NCBI GenBank assembly: GCA_019044685.2
Contig: JAGTXX020000006.1
Coordinates: 1,941,501 to 2,005,500, forward strand
Source of the DNA: Nannochloris sp. 'desiccata'
Taxonomy: Eukaryota > Chlorophyta > Trebouxiophyceae > Chlorellales > Chlorellaceae
Direction: 5' to 3'
DNA length: 64,000 bases
Below the pieces are notes generated by a model. That model was not told the DNA's origin, did not search any database, and saw only the letters and a list, made by a program, of their open reading frames with translations. The position numbers were made by a program, and so were the translations under genes. Shown piece after piece: positions 50,013 to 63,500 of this stretch; the first letter of the stretch is position 1, and each line of letters opens with the position of its first letter.

Positions 50013-52979
50013 TTACAACATACTATACTGCCTTCCAGGAAGAGAACTCCATGTTGAACCACCATTCCCTCCAATTTCTGTGTCTACAGACTCTACCTCA
50101 CTCGGCCTATCCACTGAAACGTCTTCTCCAAACAGAGGGGCAGAGAGAGGCATCGACAATAACGCAGGACTGCAGCCAGGATGAGGACTCTCTCCGTCTA
50201 CTTCGCTTGCCGTTTGGGGGGTACGAATCCGGTAAATGAACGCTTGCAAAGTAGAAGAAAGCCAACTTCCTGACCTAGGAACCATCCCTTGTCGAGCAGG
50301 GCTAGGGGCTATTTTATTGGTCCTCCAAGGCCCACGTCCGGCAGCGTTATCAAGATCTTTGCGTGTAATCATCCCAACAACGCGACCAGTATCGGAAGTC
50401 ACGCAAAGGTGACGTAACGATAAGGCAACAAACATTTTATGCAAATTTGTGGCTGGAGTGTCGGGGCGGACCGACAGCATACCCCTGTCCATAAAGGGGG
50501 CTAAGTTTAGGTACAGTGTTGGAGCAGCAGAGCTTGGGTATGCATCATAAGATACGCCTGATTCATTTTCAGCAACAGCAGAAACAGCAGCAGCAGCGGC
50601 TGAGGTAGCATGACCACTACTCATATTTAAGCTTCCAGCGTTTAGCAACGAAGCGACATTATCTTCTTGCAGACATTCAGCTAAACTAGGCAACGTTCTC
50701 AAAGTCTCCAACGTCTCTAAGGTAGGTATCATAGCAGCTGAGACACCTGCAGAGGTACCGCCTATTCCACTTTCTTTTTTGGTCTCGGCAGGTCCAAGCG
50801 GATCAACCGCCAGTGCCAGCTCTGCTGCCCCGCCAAGACCATCACAAGAACACTCTGTAGCGTGCATTAAGGAATCTAAATAGCTTTCATACTGGTGTAT
50901 ATTTTCAGGTGGAAGGAGATAATTGCCATTAACGTCACAGAAGGCTCGTTCTTGAAGTAACACAAGAAGCTGGGTACGTAAAATAAAGCCGTCAAGACGG
51001 GAGGCATGAGAAGAAGATTCTCCTATTACGTTTTCTCCTTGTCCCAAATCTCCATTCTCAACTACAGGGTGTACGGGGAACCCATTATGACTTGTACTAG
51101 TTAATAATTCTACAATTTTTGATATTTCTTCTATTCTCCTCACGCCCAAAACAGGCGCTGCCATGATGCCCTCGGCAGTTCGCCACCGCAAAACGCCTGG
51201 TGGCTCTTGCCTAAGGAAAAACACACGTCCATCACGCTCCAACTCACTCTCGTATATGCCTTCGGGGTGAATCCAGTGTGCAATAAAATTAGAAATAATT
51301 GTGGCTGCTAGAATCCCGGGCAAGAACTCAACGCCCCGTGTACCTTCGACAATAATAACAACTAGAGAAATACTACTACGAAAAACAGCAGCCATAGTAG
51401 CTACTGCTCCAATCATGGCATAGACGCCTGGCTGAACATCCCACGATGGGGGGAGCACGGCAGTCAAAACCATGCCACAGACAGCACCGAACGACCCTCC
51501 AGCGATAATAGATGGCATAAAAAGGCCACCCGGAACAGCTAAACCCGAAGAGAGTACCATTAAACCTAAATAAACAACACAGAGGGCAGCCAAAGATAAA
51601 GGACTATAATAACATGGTACTCCTAAAGTGCAAATATTATTATTTATCGGTTCACTTTCGCTGCCCAAACCCAAAATACTGCGAACGACAAAGGGCGAAC
51701 TTCCTAAAAGGGCGGTAGCTAGATCGTTATATTGACCTTGCTCGCAGGTCCATCGTAAAACATCATCTGCATTCCAAGTGGAAGGAATCTCTAAACAACT
51801 GCCAATTAAAGAGGACGCAGCAGTAATTGCAAAAACAGTTGTAGCAGCAACCACACCAGCTTCCAAGAGACGGAGGACGTGCCGGCGACGTGCAGCACGC
51901 AAGCGTTGCATATTTCTACGCATTAAATTATAAAAAGCACCAAGAAGACCAGCTCCAGCACTGACTGCAGCTACAAATGGCATCTGCTTCAACCACTGAC
52001 GGGAACTTAAGGGGTAAATGCCGCTTAAACTGAGAATGCCGCCTCCAGCGAGTGATGGCATCAATTGACTCATTGTAAATACGGCCATTGCTGCGCATAA
52101 TAAACATCGCCATGCTGTTTTTCTAGACCACACACTACAAGCCTCCTCTAAAGCAAATAGCACACCGCCGATTGGAGCGCCGAAAGCTGCTGCTAGGCCT
52201 GCTGCGGTACCTGCAGAGACCATTTCACGGTGACTGCTATTCGAGAACGCAGGGTTCAAGTCTTGTTTCCAGTTTGCATATGTAGATTTATTCTCAGTTT
52301 CGGTTTTAGCGTCGCCCCAGACTCGTCGCTCTGCTGCAAATATGAGAGAAGCAACACAGGCACCTAAATGCACCATGGGAGCTTCTGGACCCAGTGCAAG
52401 GCCGGCCATACGAGATGTCACGGTGCCAAACATTTTCACAGCGTACACAAGCGGGGTAAAAAGCCCTGCAATGTTGTTGCCATTGAGAACTGCAATGACA
52501 AGGTGAACCCCGGCGCCTGCTGCTCCTGGGGCCAGCCATTGAACAACACCAGCTGTGAACACGATTATTGAAGAGGCAAGTGCAAGGTAATAAGCTATAG
52601 CCTGTACAGGTGAGGCGAGGAGGAGAGGGGAGAGAAAGGTGTTGTTCCGCCACGCCACTGCAGAATCGATGCCTGCTTCCATAACCCGAGCGGTGATACC
52701 TATTACCAATCCAGCAGTTATAGTGGTGCATAAAGCTGTAAATGTACGACCTGTGATACCGAAAATAGTAGAATTCCGTTCGTCTTGGAGGCTTGCTTGC
52801 CTAGTAAGGGCAACGTTGTTGTTTGGCGGCAAGTAGTTAATAGAGTCGGTGACGTCCCAGATGACCTTTTGACGAACAGGCCGTGGCGTAGGAGGGTTAT
52901 CGCGACCATTCTCCCACGCCATTAGCGGCGTATTCAAAGAGGAGTTGAAAATTGTCATGCCGATTCGCAATTTAAGCAA
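50013..52979 (-). CDS. CLC-family chloride channel/transporter with CBS domains
   Basis: Single exon, 988 residues. The membrane part (about 80-580) contains GPEAPMVHLGA with the gating glutamate, SAGTAAGLAAAFGAPIGGVL plus FALEE, SSGLAVPGGLFMPSIIAGG, and the helix R end IHPEGIYESEL with its tyrosine. The usual helix D motif GSGIPE is replaced by GAGVHL, so ion selectivity may differ. The cytosolic C-terminus has two CBS-like regions (about 605-690 and 830-905: MAAPVLGVRRIEEISKIVEL; FMDRGMLSVRPDTPATNLHK) separated by a long low-complexity insert. Several Met codons lie near the N-terminus, so the exact start is open. Intracellular anion/proton exchange is the likely role. Confidence 0.88.
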   Translation of the reverse strand: MLKLRIGMTIFNSSLNTPLMAWENGRDNPPTPRPVRQKVIWDVTDSINYLPPNNNVALTRQASLQDERNSTIFGITGRTFTALCTTITAGLVIGITARVMEAGIDSAVAWRNNTFLSPLLLASPVQAIAYYLALASSIIVFTAGVVQWLAPGAAGAGVHLVIAVLNGNNIAGLFTPLVYAVKMFGTVTSRMAGLALGPEAPMVHLGACVASLIFAAERRVWGDAKTETENKSTYANWKQDLNPAFSNSSHREMVSAGTAAGLAAAFGAPIGGVLFALEEACSVWSRKTAWRCLLCAAMAVFTMSQLMPSLAGGGILSLSGIYPLSSRQWLKQMPFVAAVSAGAGLLGAFYNLMRRNMQRLRAARRRHVLRLLEAGVVAATTVFAITAASSLIGSCLEIPSTWNADDVLRWTCEQGQYNDLATALLGSSPFVVRSILGLGSESEPINNNICTLGVPCYYSPLSLAALCVVYLGLMVLSSGLAVPGGLFMPSIIAGGSFGAVCGMVLTAVLPPSWDVQPGVYAMIGAVATMAAVFRSSISLVVIIVEGTRGVEFLPGILAATIISNFIAHWIHPEGIYESELERDGRVFFLRQEPPGVLRWRTAEGIMAAPVLGVRRIEEISKIVELLTSTSHNGFPVHPVVENGDLGQGENVIGESSSHASRLDGFILRTQLLVLLQERAFCDVNGNYLLPPENIHQYESYLDSLMHATECSCDGLGGAAELALAVDPLGPAETKKESGIGGTSAGVSAAMIPTLETLETLRTLPSLAECLQEDNVASLLNAGSLNMSSGHATSAAAAAVSAVAENESGVSYDAYPSSAAPTLYLNLAPFMDRGMLSVRPDTPATNLHKMFVALSLRHLCVTSDTGRVVGMITRKDLDNAAGRGPWRTNKIAPSPARQGMVPRSGSWLSSTLQAFIYRIRTPQTASEVDGESPHPGCSPALLSMPLSAPLFGEDVSVDRPSEVESVDTEIGGNGGSTWSSLPGRQYSML

Positions 52980-53289
52980 GCAAATTATTAATACAGAACC
53001 GTTAGCAGTATAGAATCATTTTTTTCAATATATTAAAATTCCATCAAAGCAGTTACTAAAAAATTATCATTAAAGCAATCGGTGCTAGAGTGGGGAACCG
53101 TGCATTATTTATTTCCTCAACACAGGCCCTTGCCGCCACCGCCACTGCCAGCAAAAACCTAGCAAAAACCCAGCCTGAGGTGCTCTACGCCACTTTACTA
53201 CTATTTCTATTTCTACCATAGTTTAATGCATCGAGGTTCACATTACATGACCGTATCCTATCATATGCAGTCATTATTTTATTACATTT
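52980..53289. other. Intergenic, no gene seen
   Basis: 310 bp between the CLC start and the TFIIF beta 3' end, both on the minus strand. Short repeated CAGCAAAAACC units are near 53150. Nothing else is visible. Confidence 0.5.
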
Positions 53290-54198
53290 TTATGATTTGA
53301 ACTCTTTCTTCAGCTCCCACAGATCTCGATATGGCCCTCGTTTATTTTGAACAGCAATCTCTCCTAAAATCGATTTCAAGTGCGGGGTAGGCTGATCAGT
53401 TTCCCGCTGTAATTGCGCAAACGCCCAATGCGTTTGTTTTTCAAACTTTCCAAATAATAGAGCTTGCAGCTCCTCTTTATCCACCGCTGTTCTTTTCGTC
53501 TCGGCCTTCCTCTTTGTCCCTACTAGGTCAGCACCTACAGGCTTTCTAATATTAGTAATTTTATGATCTGTCATCATTTGAATGGTACGCGTTTTTGCTG
53601 AGGCTGCTTGGGAACGCTCGCGGGAGATTTTTCTGTACGCAGGGTTCGATGAAAGACCACCACCGCTAGCACCAGCACCAGAACCGCCACCGCCCAGCCC
53701 GGTGGGCTCTACCTCTAACCGATGCTGAACGACACCCTCACTTGCTATTCTCCCTGCATTACCAGAAAAAGCGAGCATCGCAGGACCTGCTCGTGAAACC
53801 ACCTTCATTTTATATTCTTGAGGCAGCTCGGAGGTCGTTTCGTTATTTAGTTTCAAAGCAAATTGTGGTTGATTGGTTGCTTTGCCGGGAATTGCCGGTG
53901 TGATTTTAATTGAACCTAGAACTGGGCCGACATCCTCTCCATCTACATTCATAGCTTTTTCACATGCTGCACGCCATTCTTTGGCTACGAATTGCGGTAC
54001 CTGTTTTGATGATATAGAGAGAGGTGAGAAATTAGTGTGAATACCAAGGCAGAAAGCGGAAGAGCAAAAAGATGTTGAGCTGCAATATTAAGGCTCTCTT
54101 AAAGTGCCGCAAAATATAACAATCGTACTCACCTTAACAAGCCAAATTTTACGCCCAGCATATTCAGTGCTTATAGGATCTAAATCGGGGTTTTGCAT
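53290..54198 (-). CDS. GTF2F2: Transcription factor IIF beta subunit (RAP30)
   Basis: Exons (minus) are 54133-54198 and 53290-54000, giving 258 residues. GTTAAG|GTGAGT joins AAAACAG|GTACCG in frame as KIWLVKVPQFVAKEW, the conserved RAP30 start. The N-terminal dimerisation barrel with TFIIF alpha is followed by a Gly-rich linker and the C-terminal winged helix (KEELQALLFGKFEKQTHWAF; PHLKSILGEIAVQNKRGPYR). TFIIF escorts RNA polymerase II to the promoter. It is divergent from the giant gene at 54578. Confidence 0.92.
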
Positions 54199-54577
54199 TA
54201 TATGCTGAAAAAAGTTCTATGATCGATCAAAACAAAAATTAACTTGACAACGGGCTATGGAGCTACGCCAACTCTGTAGATCACAGGCGGGCAAATGGAA
54301 CAAAATAGAATCAAAGGATTTGATGAATGACTGTGTAGCATAGAGACGTGTTTATTTTATTCAACAAAACTGGAAAATTTAAACCGAACATTCAACTTGA
54401 TCATCAACCCTTCTTCTATGCAAGTTGTTTAATTCTGTATGCAGTCTTATAAATTTAAAAATTAATATAACATGCTCATTGGTCTTGCAAAACTTTATTA
54501 AGTCTACATTTAAGCATTTATCAAGAACTCAATATGTCAAACTTTTAGAAGGGGCCGCAAGGTCTTGATCTGTTGAA
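54199..54577. promoter_or_regulatory. Divergent promoter region, TFIIF beta / lipid-transfer gene
   Basis: 379 bp between divergent starts, AT-rich. No distinct motif can be assigned. Confidence 0.4.
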
Positions 54578-57500
54578 ATGCTGTGGTTAATACCTTATGT
54601 TGGATGGACGCTAGCTGCATCAGCAGTTGCCAGTGCCGCTGGGTATGCCGCAGTCACGCAATTTTCTGTTATTCAACGAGTGCTTGCTTTGGCCTTGCAA
54701 CATGCCCTCAGCAAGCTCGCGAAATCAGAAGATGGCAGCGCAACATACACTGTTGATCATACGGACACAGGTAAAGCATGTTCAAGCTTTCTAAACCAGC
54801 AGGAGCAGATTAAAAAATTAGTGCGATCAAGTCTCCTAACAAGTCGTATCTCCCACAAGCACTCATTACCTTCTTTAATACCCTAAAATAATCTGGAATA
54901 TTATTTAAATTGTGATCTGATCGTGCCGATACGTTCCTGCTACAGGTGTGATCGCAACTGGAGTTGTTGTTGCTCGAGCCGCATTGGCGGCAGCTCAGTT
55001 TGAAGGAACTCGAATAGCTGCACTATCTATACAGCGACTAGAACTTGATTTTCCATCCCTATCGAGTCCTGTGACTGTTAAAGTGCATGGCGTGAGAGGC
55101 TGCTTGCAACAACTACAGCTTCCAGAGGTAAATAAAGAAAGAATTTTAATTGCGGCCGGCAAGGTGCTATGCTTTGGCCTTCAAAACAATTAATATTAAG
55201 ACTAGATATCCTCTTCTTCTCTGCAGCATATATCTCCTGAAGTACGTGCTGCTGCTGATCGCGCTGCAAACCGTGATGAAAAGAAGCGCCGTCTTGAAGT
55301 AGTGGAGGGATTACTTTGGGGGCCCGTCACTGATACCAGCAGCGCCTCTTCTAAAGCTAGCAATGCTCGGCGCCGCTGGAACCCTGCAGGGGCGTATTTA
55401 GGCCGCCTACAAGCCAGAGCACTACAAAAATCTCTTGCATTTGTAGCACAACTCCTAATAGTGGAAATAGAAGAGGTAGAGATCCAGTATACTCAGAAAG
55501 GTGAACCAGGCCCCCGACCAGCGGCAAATTACTTGCAAGGTGCCGATGCAGCTGTTCTCCACATCCGCGAGCTGTCCTTAATGCCACATATGGATGCAGT
55601 ACACCGTCGGTCAGATGAAGAAGACGGCGAAGGTGGAGTCTCCAGCGAAACAACAACGCCTTTAGGTAGCCCTCGAAGAGGTGCGGCAAATACCGCCGCC
55701 TCAGAAGAGCCGACGTGGTGGGCTGCCCTAGGCTCTTTGCCGCACCTTCTATGGTCGAATGTTGTTATTACACGTCCATCAGCTACGAAGTTATCTGTTT
55801 CTGGTGTGAGTTTGGCGTTGAAAACGTATCCAATGCTTTGGCAGGGTTACCAAGCTGCCAAATCTGCCGCTGCCGCCGACCAGCAACGAGGTGCTGGGCC
55901 ATTTGCATTTACTTCCACACAGCTTTACCGTCCAGGGAATAAACGAAGACGACGATGCGCTATTGATGAACATGTAAACGCCGCAGCAGCTGGTGGTGGT
56001 GCTGGTTCTGAAGACGATGGCTCTGCTCAGCCAAGCCCTTCACGACGAGGCTCAGCTTCAGCTTCCCCTGCCAAGGCCGGTGCTGGTGCATCTACCACTT
56101 CCCCTCTCAAGGGCCCTAAAGCGAAGACGACTACGAAGACCAAGATGATTACCAGTACTACGACCAATAGGGATGAGAGCTGGATTGACTACGCTGATGC
56201 ACTGCGTGCCACGCCTGCTGAAGAGCACGTGCTATTCCGTCAATGGGAATTCGCCGTTATGCTATGCCTGCTGCCTCCAGGCTACGAAACGATGGAACCT
56301 TCAACTCTAACCCCCGCTTCTGCTGCTGCAGTAGCACCGCCAACAGCATCATCGCCGTTTACCAATGTTTATAATAGCACTCCACCTAGTCAGCAAGGCG
56401 GGATAGAGCAAAAAACACCTGGCACTGGAACAACTGAAAGAAAGTCACAGCAGGTACAGTCTGTCGACTCGTTACCTTCAAGTAGAAGACTGTCACTCGG
56501 CCGAAACTTGTCTGGTTTTGGCAGCGCCCAGTTAGATGGTGACGGCGATGTAAACCGCCTACAGCATATCATTAGTGGCGGCTTTGAAGATTATGATGCA
56601 GCTGTTCACGGGGATTTCGATTTAGAACCCTTGGAAACTCTGGAATCTTCCGCCACTTTTGCTTCTTTGCGGGAAGAAAGTGGGAATAATGATGGTGGTG
56701 ATAATAATAATATTAATGATGATGATGATGGCTCTGCGTATGAGACACCTACTGTGGTATCCTTGTCTGCTTCCCGAGGATCAAGTAAGAATGCTTGTCC
56801 AGATCGTAGATCTTCATTAACGAAATTAGCAACCGCAGCGGCTGTTGATCGTGGTGTTCATGGTGGTGGTGCGAGTGCTGTGACTGCTGGGATACTGAAT
56901 GAAATTCCTTCTTCTACAGCAATGAACGGAAATGGAAAGCATGCTTCACCACCACGACCTCAGTTATCGCCGGGAGAGACCTCACAACAGCAGCAGCAGC
57001 AGAAGGTTGAATCGTCTCCTTCCAAAAGCCCTTTGAAAGAGCCTCGCTCCGCAAATCACTCTCAAGATGGAAGTTCTACTGGTACTAGTACTAGCTCTGC
57101 TGCGCGTGCTGCATTTACTATTGACTTTTCAGTCACTTTAAAGGCATTAATTTTAGATATGAATGCTGGCTCGATCGCAATTGTCAACAGAATAGTTGAC
57201 CGTCAGATGCATTTCTCTAATTTCGGCGAGCATTGGGCTGTCCGTCCTGAAGTTCCTGTTTCTGGGCATGAGGCTCAATGGTGGCAACATGGTGGCAGAG
57301 CTCTTGCATCCTCTACTCGTCGCCTGGCTCGCAGGGAAGTCCCTCTTGCTCGATTAGAATTGCGTAGAGCTGCCCGGCTAGAATATCAATCTCTCTATGC
57401 TGGCACCCTAGTCAATCACCGTCAGTTTGCTGAACCAGGTAGACGATGGTGGCAAATGCGCCGAGTTCGTGCAGCAGATGAAGCGGCAAAAAAAAGGCTT

Positions 57501-60500
57501 GAAGAGTTTGAAGAAGCTCTTTCATTAGAAGAGCTAGCACATTTCCGCTTTGGCGTTGCTGCGGTTTATAATCGAGTAATTGCAGAAAATGAAGGGTTAT
57601 TACACCTTGTAGCTGATAAAATAGATGCTCTGGTGTATACTCGTAGAGGTGGCATGCCACCTGGCCTTGCTGATTTGCTTTTACATCGTGACCGGAACCC
57701 CAAAAACTATTCTGGCGGCGGGAGCGGGACCAGCTTAGGTACTGGGAACAATGCTGGAGATGGAGGTACTGCCACCAATAATAGCGGTGGATTACTACGC
57801 CATGGTCTTCGTGTCTCTATTTCATGTCCAAAAATAGGCGTTGCAGTGGATATGAGACCTTCAGCGATCGCCCCACCACTCCCTGGCTTGAAATATCTCG
57901 TGCTTTGTGTTCGCCGTGTCGCTGGAGAACTCGATGTAGACGGTAGCATCAACCTTCAAGTGCATTCTCTTGACTGCGGACAAAGTGATGCTCCTACTGG
58001 TGCATTAAAACCGCGTATTTTAGCGTGTCCTTCCAGTGTTTGCGCGCAAATTTGTCGTGCTGCAGACTTCACACGTTATGCAGTCACAGGCGACGTGCTG
58101 GCCAATGATGGCTTAGAAACCAATGAAATGTGCGCTCGAGTGAGTATAACTCCACGCTATGGTACCGGCGGTATTTCCGTTGTAGATGCAGAGAGTGAAG
58201 GAGCTGTAGGTGGTGCTAGTGGTACTACTACTGAGATATTAGGAGCAGTAAAAGACGATGATTGGCGCCCAGCAGGGTTCAACATAGACGTTACGATGGC
58301 TGCATTTGCCTTGACATATAACGGCGCTGTGGCAACATCGTTACTAAGTGTCGTGTCTACGTGGGCTGCGTGTAGAACCAAGCCATGGATGTGGAAATCA
58401 CCGTCATTAGGAGCTGCGGGGTCTTCTGCAAGCTCTGAGTGTGGCGGTGGTGCTCATAGTATTCCTGCAAGTGATATGCAGCATACCTGGCCTCCTGCGT
58501 TGCCACCAAACCCTAGTTCTGTAAGCGATATGGTTGAAAATGCATTTGCAACTGCAAATGAGCCTGTTCTCGGTCGTCTAGTACTTCCATCAACGAGCGT
58601 GTCTGTCAGGTGTCCTGGAGTTGCAATACAATTACCGTACCAACACAAGAACTCTGCAGATTTGTTTAAATCGAGTGGATTAAAGAGAGCAACTCGTAGA
58701 CTCCGCGAAGCTGAAGAAGCTGATGCGGAGGTGAGTTCAAGCTCTCCTAGAGGACGGCAAAGAAATAATAGCAAAACTGTTAATACCGGTGCCGCCCCAA
58801 CTTCCCCCACTGCTGCTGCGGCTGCGGAGCAAGACGCTCAACCACAACCACAGCAAGCGTTCTATAAAACAACAAATCTAACCCAGTCTGATGAAGGTGC
58901 TGTTGATGAGCTTGCTGGCGATGGCTCGACTGCTCTTGTCTATATGTTTACTGCGACAGTCCAAAATATGTTGTTCAACATGGATGGAGAAGATTTCGAT
59001 TTGTCCCTTCGTGGTGGTACTGCCCGCCGTATTCACGCCCATGGTAATTTAGACGTATTTTCATATTTATCACGTGATTCTCGGCGTGTTCTAGCTCGCC
59101 ATATCATGCCTACGAGGGTACTTTTTGATCCAACGCACCGCCGGTTTACCGAGGAAGTGGCGGGGGTTGATGCTTTGGAGCTAGAGTTGAGAGAAATTGA
59201 GCTATCTGCTATGGCAAAAGTCTGGGCGTACCCTGAAGATATGCCTATCATTATGAAGGGAAGGAAACCTCACGTTGGCGTTGCAGGCGGTGGTGCTAGT
59301 GGGGCTGGTTTTGGAGATGGCCTTGGTGTCGATCTTGGAGAGACCTCTAGGAGAACTCCTTCTACTGGCCTTGATGCTGCATCTGGACTTGCTCAAATCA
59401 TGCCTGAGCTATTAAAAAGTCCGAATCAGTACCCTATTCCATTCTTACCATACCTTAAAGCTGGAGCAGTTAGAATAAACATGGTTCAAAGACTGACAGC
59501 AACGCCTAACGAGCCTGGCGGTGCCGTACTTGCAGCAGCAGCTACTGTGTTTGGTATCCAAGCATGGGTATCTCCGTTGCATGTATGGCATCTCATGTCA
59601 TTAGAAGTCACTGTTCGTAATATCTTGAAGTATTTACTCGGCTCTTCGTTTGTGGAAAGTGTTGTTGCTGAGAGGAAGGCAGAAGCGGCAGCAGCAGCAC
59701 AGCCGGTGTTTCCGCAACTCCCTGCCCCCCGTCCTCACCGCCGTTTGCTCTTCTCTTTGGACATTATGGAGGTTTCGTTACTCTGGTTGATTGGTACGTG
59801 GACTTCAAAGGGCAAGAATGCAAGTGCTACGGATGCTTCTTCTCGTTATTCAAGAGCATGGGGTATCACAGTAAAAAAGAGTGATCCGGCCTATCTGTGG
59901 GCGCAATGGCTCGCTCCTGTGTACGGTGTCAGTTTAGCCCGTATTGAAGGTGCTCTTAAGTTTCACCCTAATGGTACCATTATAGCTGGTGCTTCTGTGG
60001 ATGGCATGATTGTTCGAGATTTACAGCTTCCTGATGGCGCCAAACACGCGTACGTGTTACGCCCCTTACCCGCCCGCGCTCGCCGCCTGAATGGCTGGGT
60101 TCAGAACATCCGTCGCTATTTATTGGGTGTTACTCCAATCTCGCCAGCTCGCATGATGTGGAACGCCGCCCTTCGTAAGATCATGTTGCGTAGACGAACA
60201 AGTTTAGCGCATACGAATGCACTTTTAGAGAACCCCAAGTTGGCACATCACGGCATCTCTGCAAAATCGATTGTTCTTGGTCCACAATTGGCAATTTGGT
60301 ACAAATCTACCCCTCCAACAGCGTATTCTGATACTGCTGCTACCACTGCTACTGGTCCACCGAAGCCTCAAGCTGAGTTGAGGATTGACGTCGGTCAAAT
60401 GTTGGCATACGTTCGTGTGAAACAACAGGCCAGTATGACTGCATTTGCGCAGCAGTTGTCACAAATTGCGACCATGATTACATCTGATACAAGTATGAAT

Positions 60501-63500
60501 CGACAGACTAGTACTCATCATGGTGGTGAGAATGTTGGTGGTACTGGAAGGAATTCTACTCAGGCAAATAGCGACGATGGGCCGAGTTTGCAATCTGGTC
60601 TTCGTGTTGATGTGGTTGTCGTAGGCATTGATGTTTTGTTTAGGGTTGAATCGCGTGATTTGATGGCCTTGAAACTTCAACAAGGTGTCATAACTGTCGA
60701 TAGGAAGGCAGTTACCACGAAATCTGGACCGAAGGATATTCGACTGCATATGTCTGCATCTGTACAAGATATTATGATTCAGGATATGAGGGTACGTTTG
60801 GAAGAAGAAATAAAAATGTATTTACAGCCTTGATTTTTCTTTTTTCCATATCATTTCCGCATCATGTTGTACCTTTTTGAATTGTCCCTTAAATGGTACT
60901 ATTCTTACCCACTGATCTTACTAACTTCTCGCAAACCATTGCTTTTCCAATTCTATAGGCTGCTCCCGAGCATACTCTTGTCTTGATCCCCAATAACAAT
61001 GCCGACTATTGCAGTTTTGATGCCATCTACACCGCCCAAGTCGATTCCCGTCGATACGCGCCTTGTTTAATTTTGGAAATGAAAAATCCACGTATTCTGG
61101 TGTTATTCAGATTTTTAGCCGATATAATGAACGCCGTGGATATCATTCAAAGGGCAGTCAATGGGAAGAAGGAAACCGGGCCAGCAACAGGAGGAACAAC
61201 AGAGGCAGCTGCTGTGCCTGGAGAAACGTCAATACCTTCGACTACTACTACTATTACTAATGGTTCCAAGCCTTTGGAGATTGTACTTCAGTTGCATAAC
61301 GCGGGTATTATCGTTCCTACCGGTACGACTACCCGTACTGTACTCGCTTGTAACTTGGATCATGCTATGCTTGCTGTCCCCGGTAAGGCCATGCCGGAGA
61401 CACTTCTTGGTGAGGCTGAACTACCCAGTTTGGATAGCATTGTAGAGGAAAGTCTTCTTTGCAATGTGACTTACAAATATGGAGGGTTTAGAGAAGGTGG
61501 TACTGGTGCTAGAGGTGAAGCTGGTGGTGGTCCTTCGAGTGCCGCTGCAGCGGCAGAACCACAGCCTGCAGCTTCTACTAGTGCTGCTGCACCTGAGTAT
61601 GGCCACGCAGGGTCTTTAATGCAAGCTCCAGGTGGTGCTCCAGTAGATGTAACTGATGCTCCTGATATCAAACGGAGTGGTTTCTTCAACCGAGTTCAAA
61701 AAGACCGACCTGGCGGCGGCGGCGTTCTGTTTTTTGAGGAAGATGAAAATAACGGAAGACCTGGAAATCAAGCTGGTGTTTTGCACGTCCCACTCTCTGC
61801 AAGTCATCCTTCCTCTGGTAATCTCGTAGATAATGTCTTTGCTGGCCCTGCCAGCGTGGCGCGACATTTGGGTACTGCAACAAAGCGTCTGGCTGAGGAA
61901 ATTATCGATGTCTTTGAATCTGATGTTACTGAGCTGGGCCATTTAGGACCGCATATGGTCCTAACACATACAGATGCAGGTATGCGTCCAGAATCTCGAG
62001 AATCTACAGCTGGTGGTCGTGGTGGTGTTGGAACGAGCGCTGATGCAGCGGCCGGTGTAGGACCTGCAGTACCGCTGGTACAAGGTGATGCTGACACGGG
62101 TGGCGCTGCTGCTGCCGGTCGTGGTGGTGGTACTATGCCTGAACAATTACCTAATCCTACTATTGCTCTTGTTATTGAAGAATTTACCATTGTTACCGGC
62201 ACGCTTGTTCGTGTGCCTGGTTATTTTAGAACATCAGGCAGCACCCCTAACCCCCGCCAAGGCTCCTTTGTCCCTGCTAGCTTGGTCTCATTCAGTTGGC
62301 CATCTCAAGTGTATGAAGTGGTCCCTCGTAGTGGATTTTTACAACGTGCGAACCTGTGTATGGTTATGTTTGATCGACACTATCCAACAACATCACCATT
62401 AGCAGGAGCAGCGACAGGCGGTGCTCTTGGCGCTCCCGCCCCTGCCGCTCAAGCAACCACCATAAAGACGAGTCAAATGCATATTTCCACAACGCCTTTA
62501 ACCTTCATCATGTCTGGACCCAACTATACCACTCTAATGGACTTTGTCAGCGGTAATCTCCGTGATCTTTTCGACCGTGGCACAGACCCCACTGCTTTTG
62601 CTGCTATGCCTGCTGCCTTCAAAGAAACGAAATTCAATCCTTCGATGAAATTCGGTCCTCCACCGGGCGTGGCTCCCGCCTTTAGATTTACGTTGGCTGT
62701 CCCTCGTCTTGGTATTGTACTAGAGGCACATCCACGTGAATGGGACGATCTACACCCTGAATTTAACTGGGTACCTGCTTCTGAAACCCACTTACTAAAG
62801 CCTTTCTTCCACGGCAGTCTTTCCAACTTGTTAATGGATTTGGGAACTTTACCGACTGGTGACTTGCATATTAATTTCTGTGCTACAAGCCTAGATATGC
62901 AAGATTTGCGTATGGGGTATAGATTGGCTGAAGTCTCTGCCAAGGTACCTCAAGGTGATGAGGGTGGTCTTCATGGTGTGAATGACCACGATGGGCCGCC
63001 ATTGGAAGAACAGCAGCAGCCTCAACGTCGGCCCTTGCAGCGATGGGGAGATAAATTGTCCTATGAAGAAGAACGAGCACGTTCAACGTTGTTTAAATCA
63101 AATTTTGAGGTTTCTCCTGAAGGAGACAGTTCCTCTGTGTATGCTTCGCCTGCTGAGAGTCCTCGATCGAATTCTTCATTTGAAAGTGCAATTGCTGATC
63201 TACCGATCACACCAACTGGAGTTGGCGCAACAATGCAAGGGCCTGGGTTGGACTTTACTCTGCCTAGTATTAATGTTGTTACACCTGAAACGCCTGCAGT
63301 CTTTGGTTCTGGCTCTTCAACCAACGCGCAGGTTGGTGCTGGAGGTATAGGTGGCGGTGGTGGTGGCCTCCGTGGTACTGGAGGCGGCGGCATTGCTGCT
63401 CCTGAAACAGTTCAAAAGGGAGGACAGCAAACAGGCATTCGTTTATCTGTCTCTCGTCGTCTTTCTGAACACTCTCATTACCGTCACAGAGCTGGCTTTG

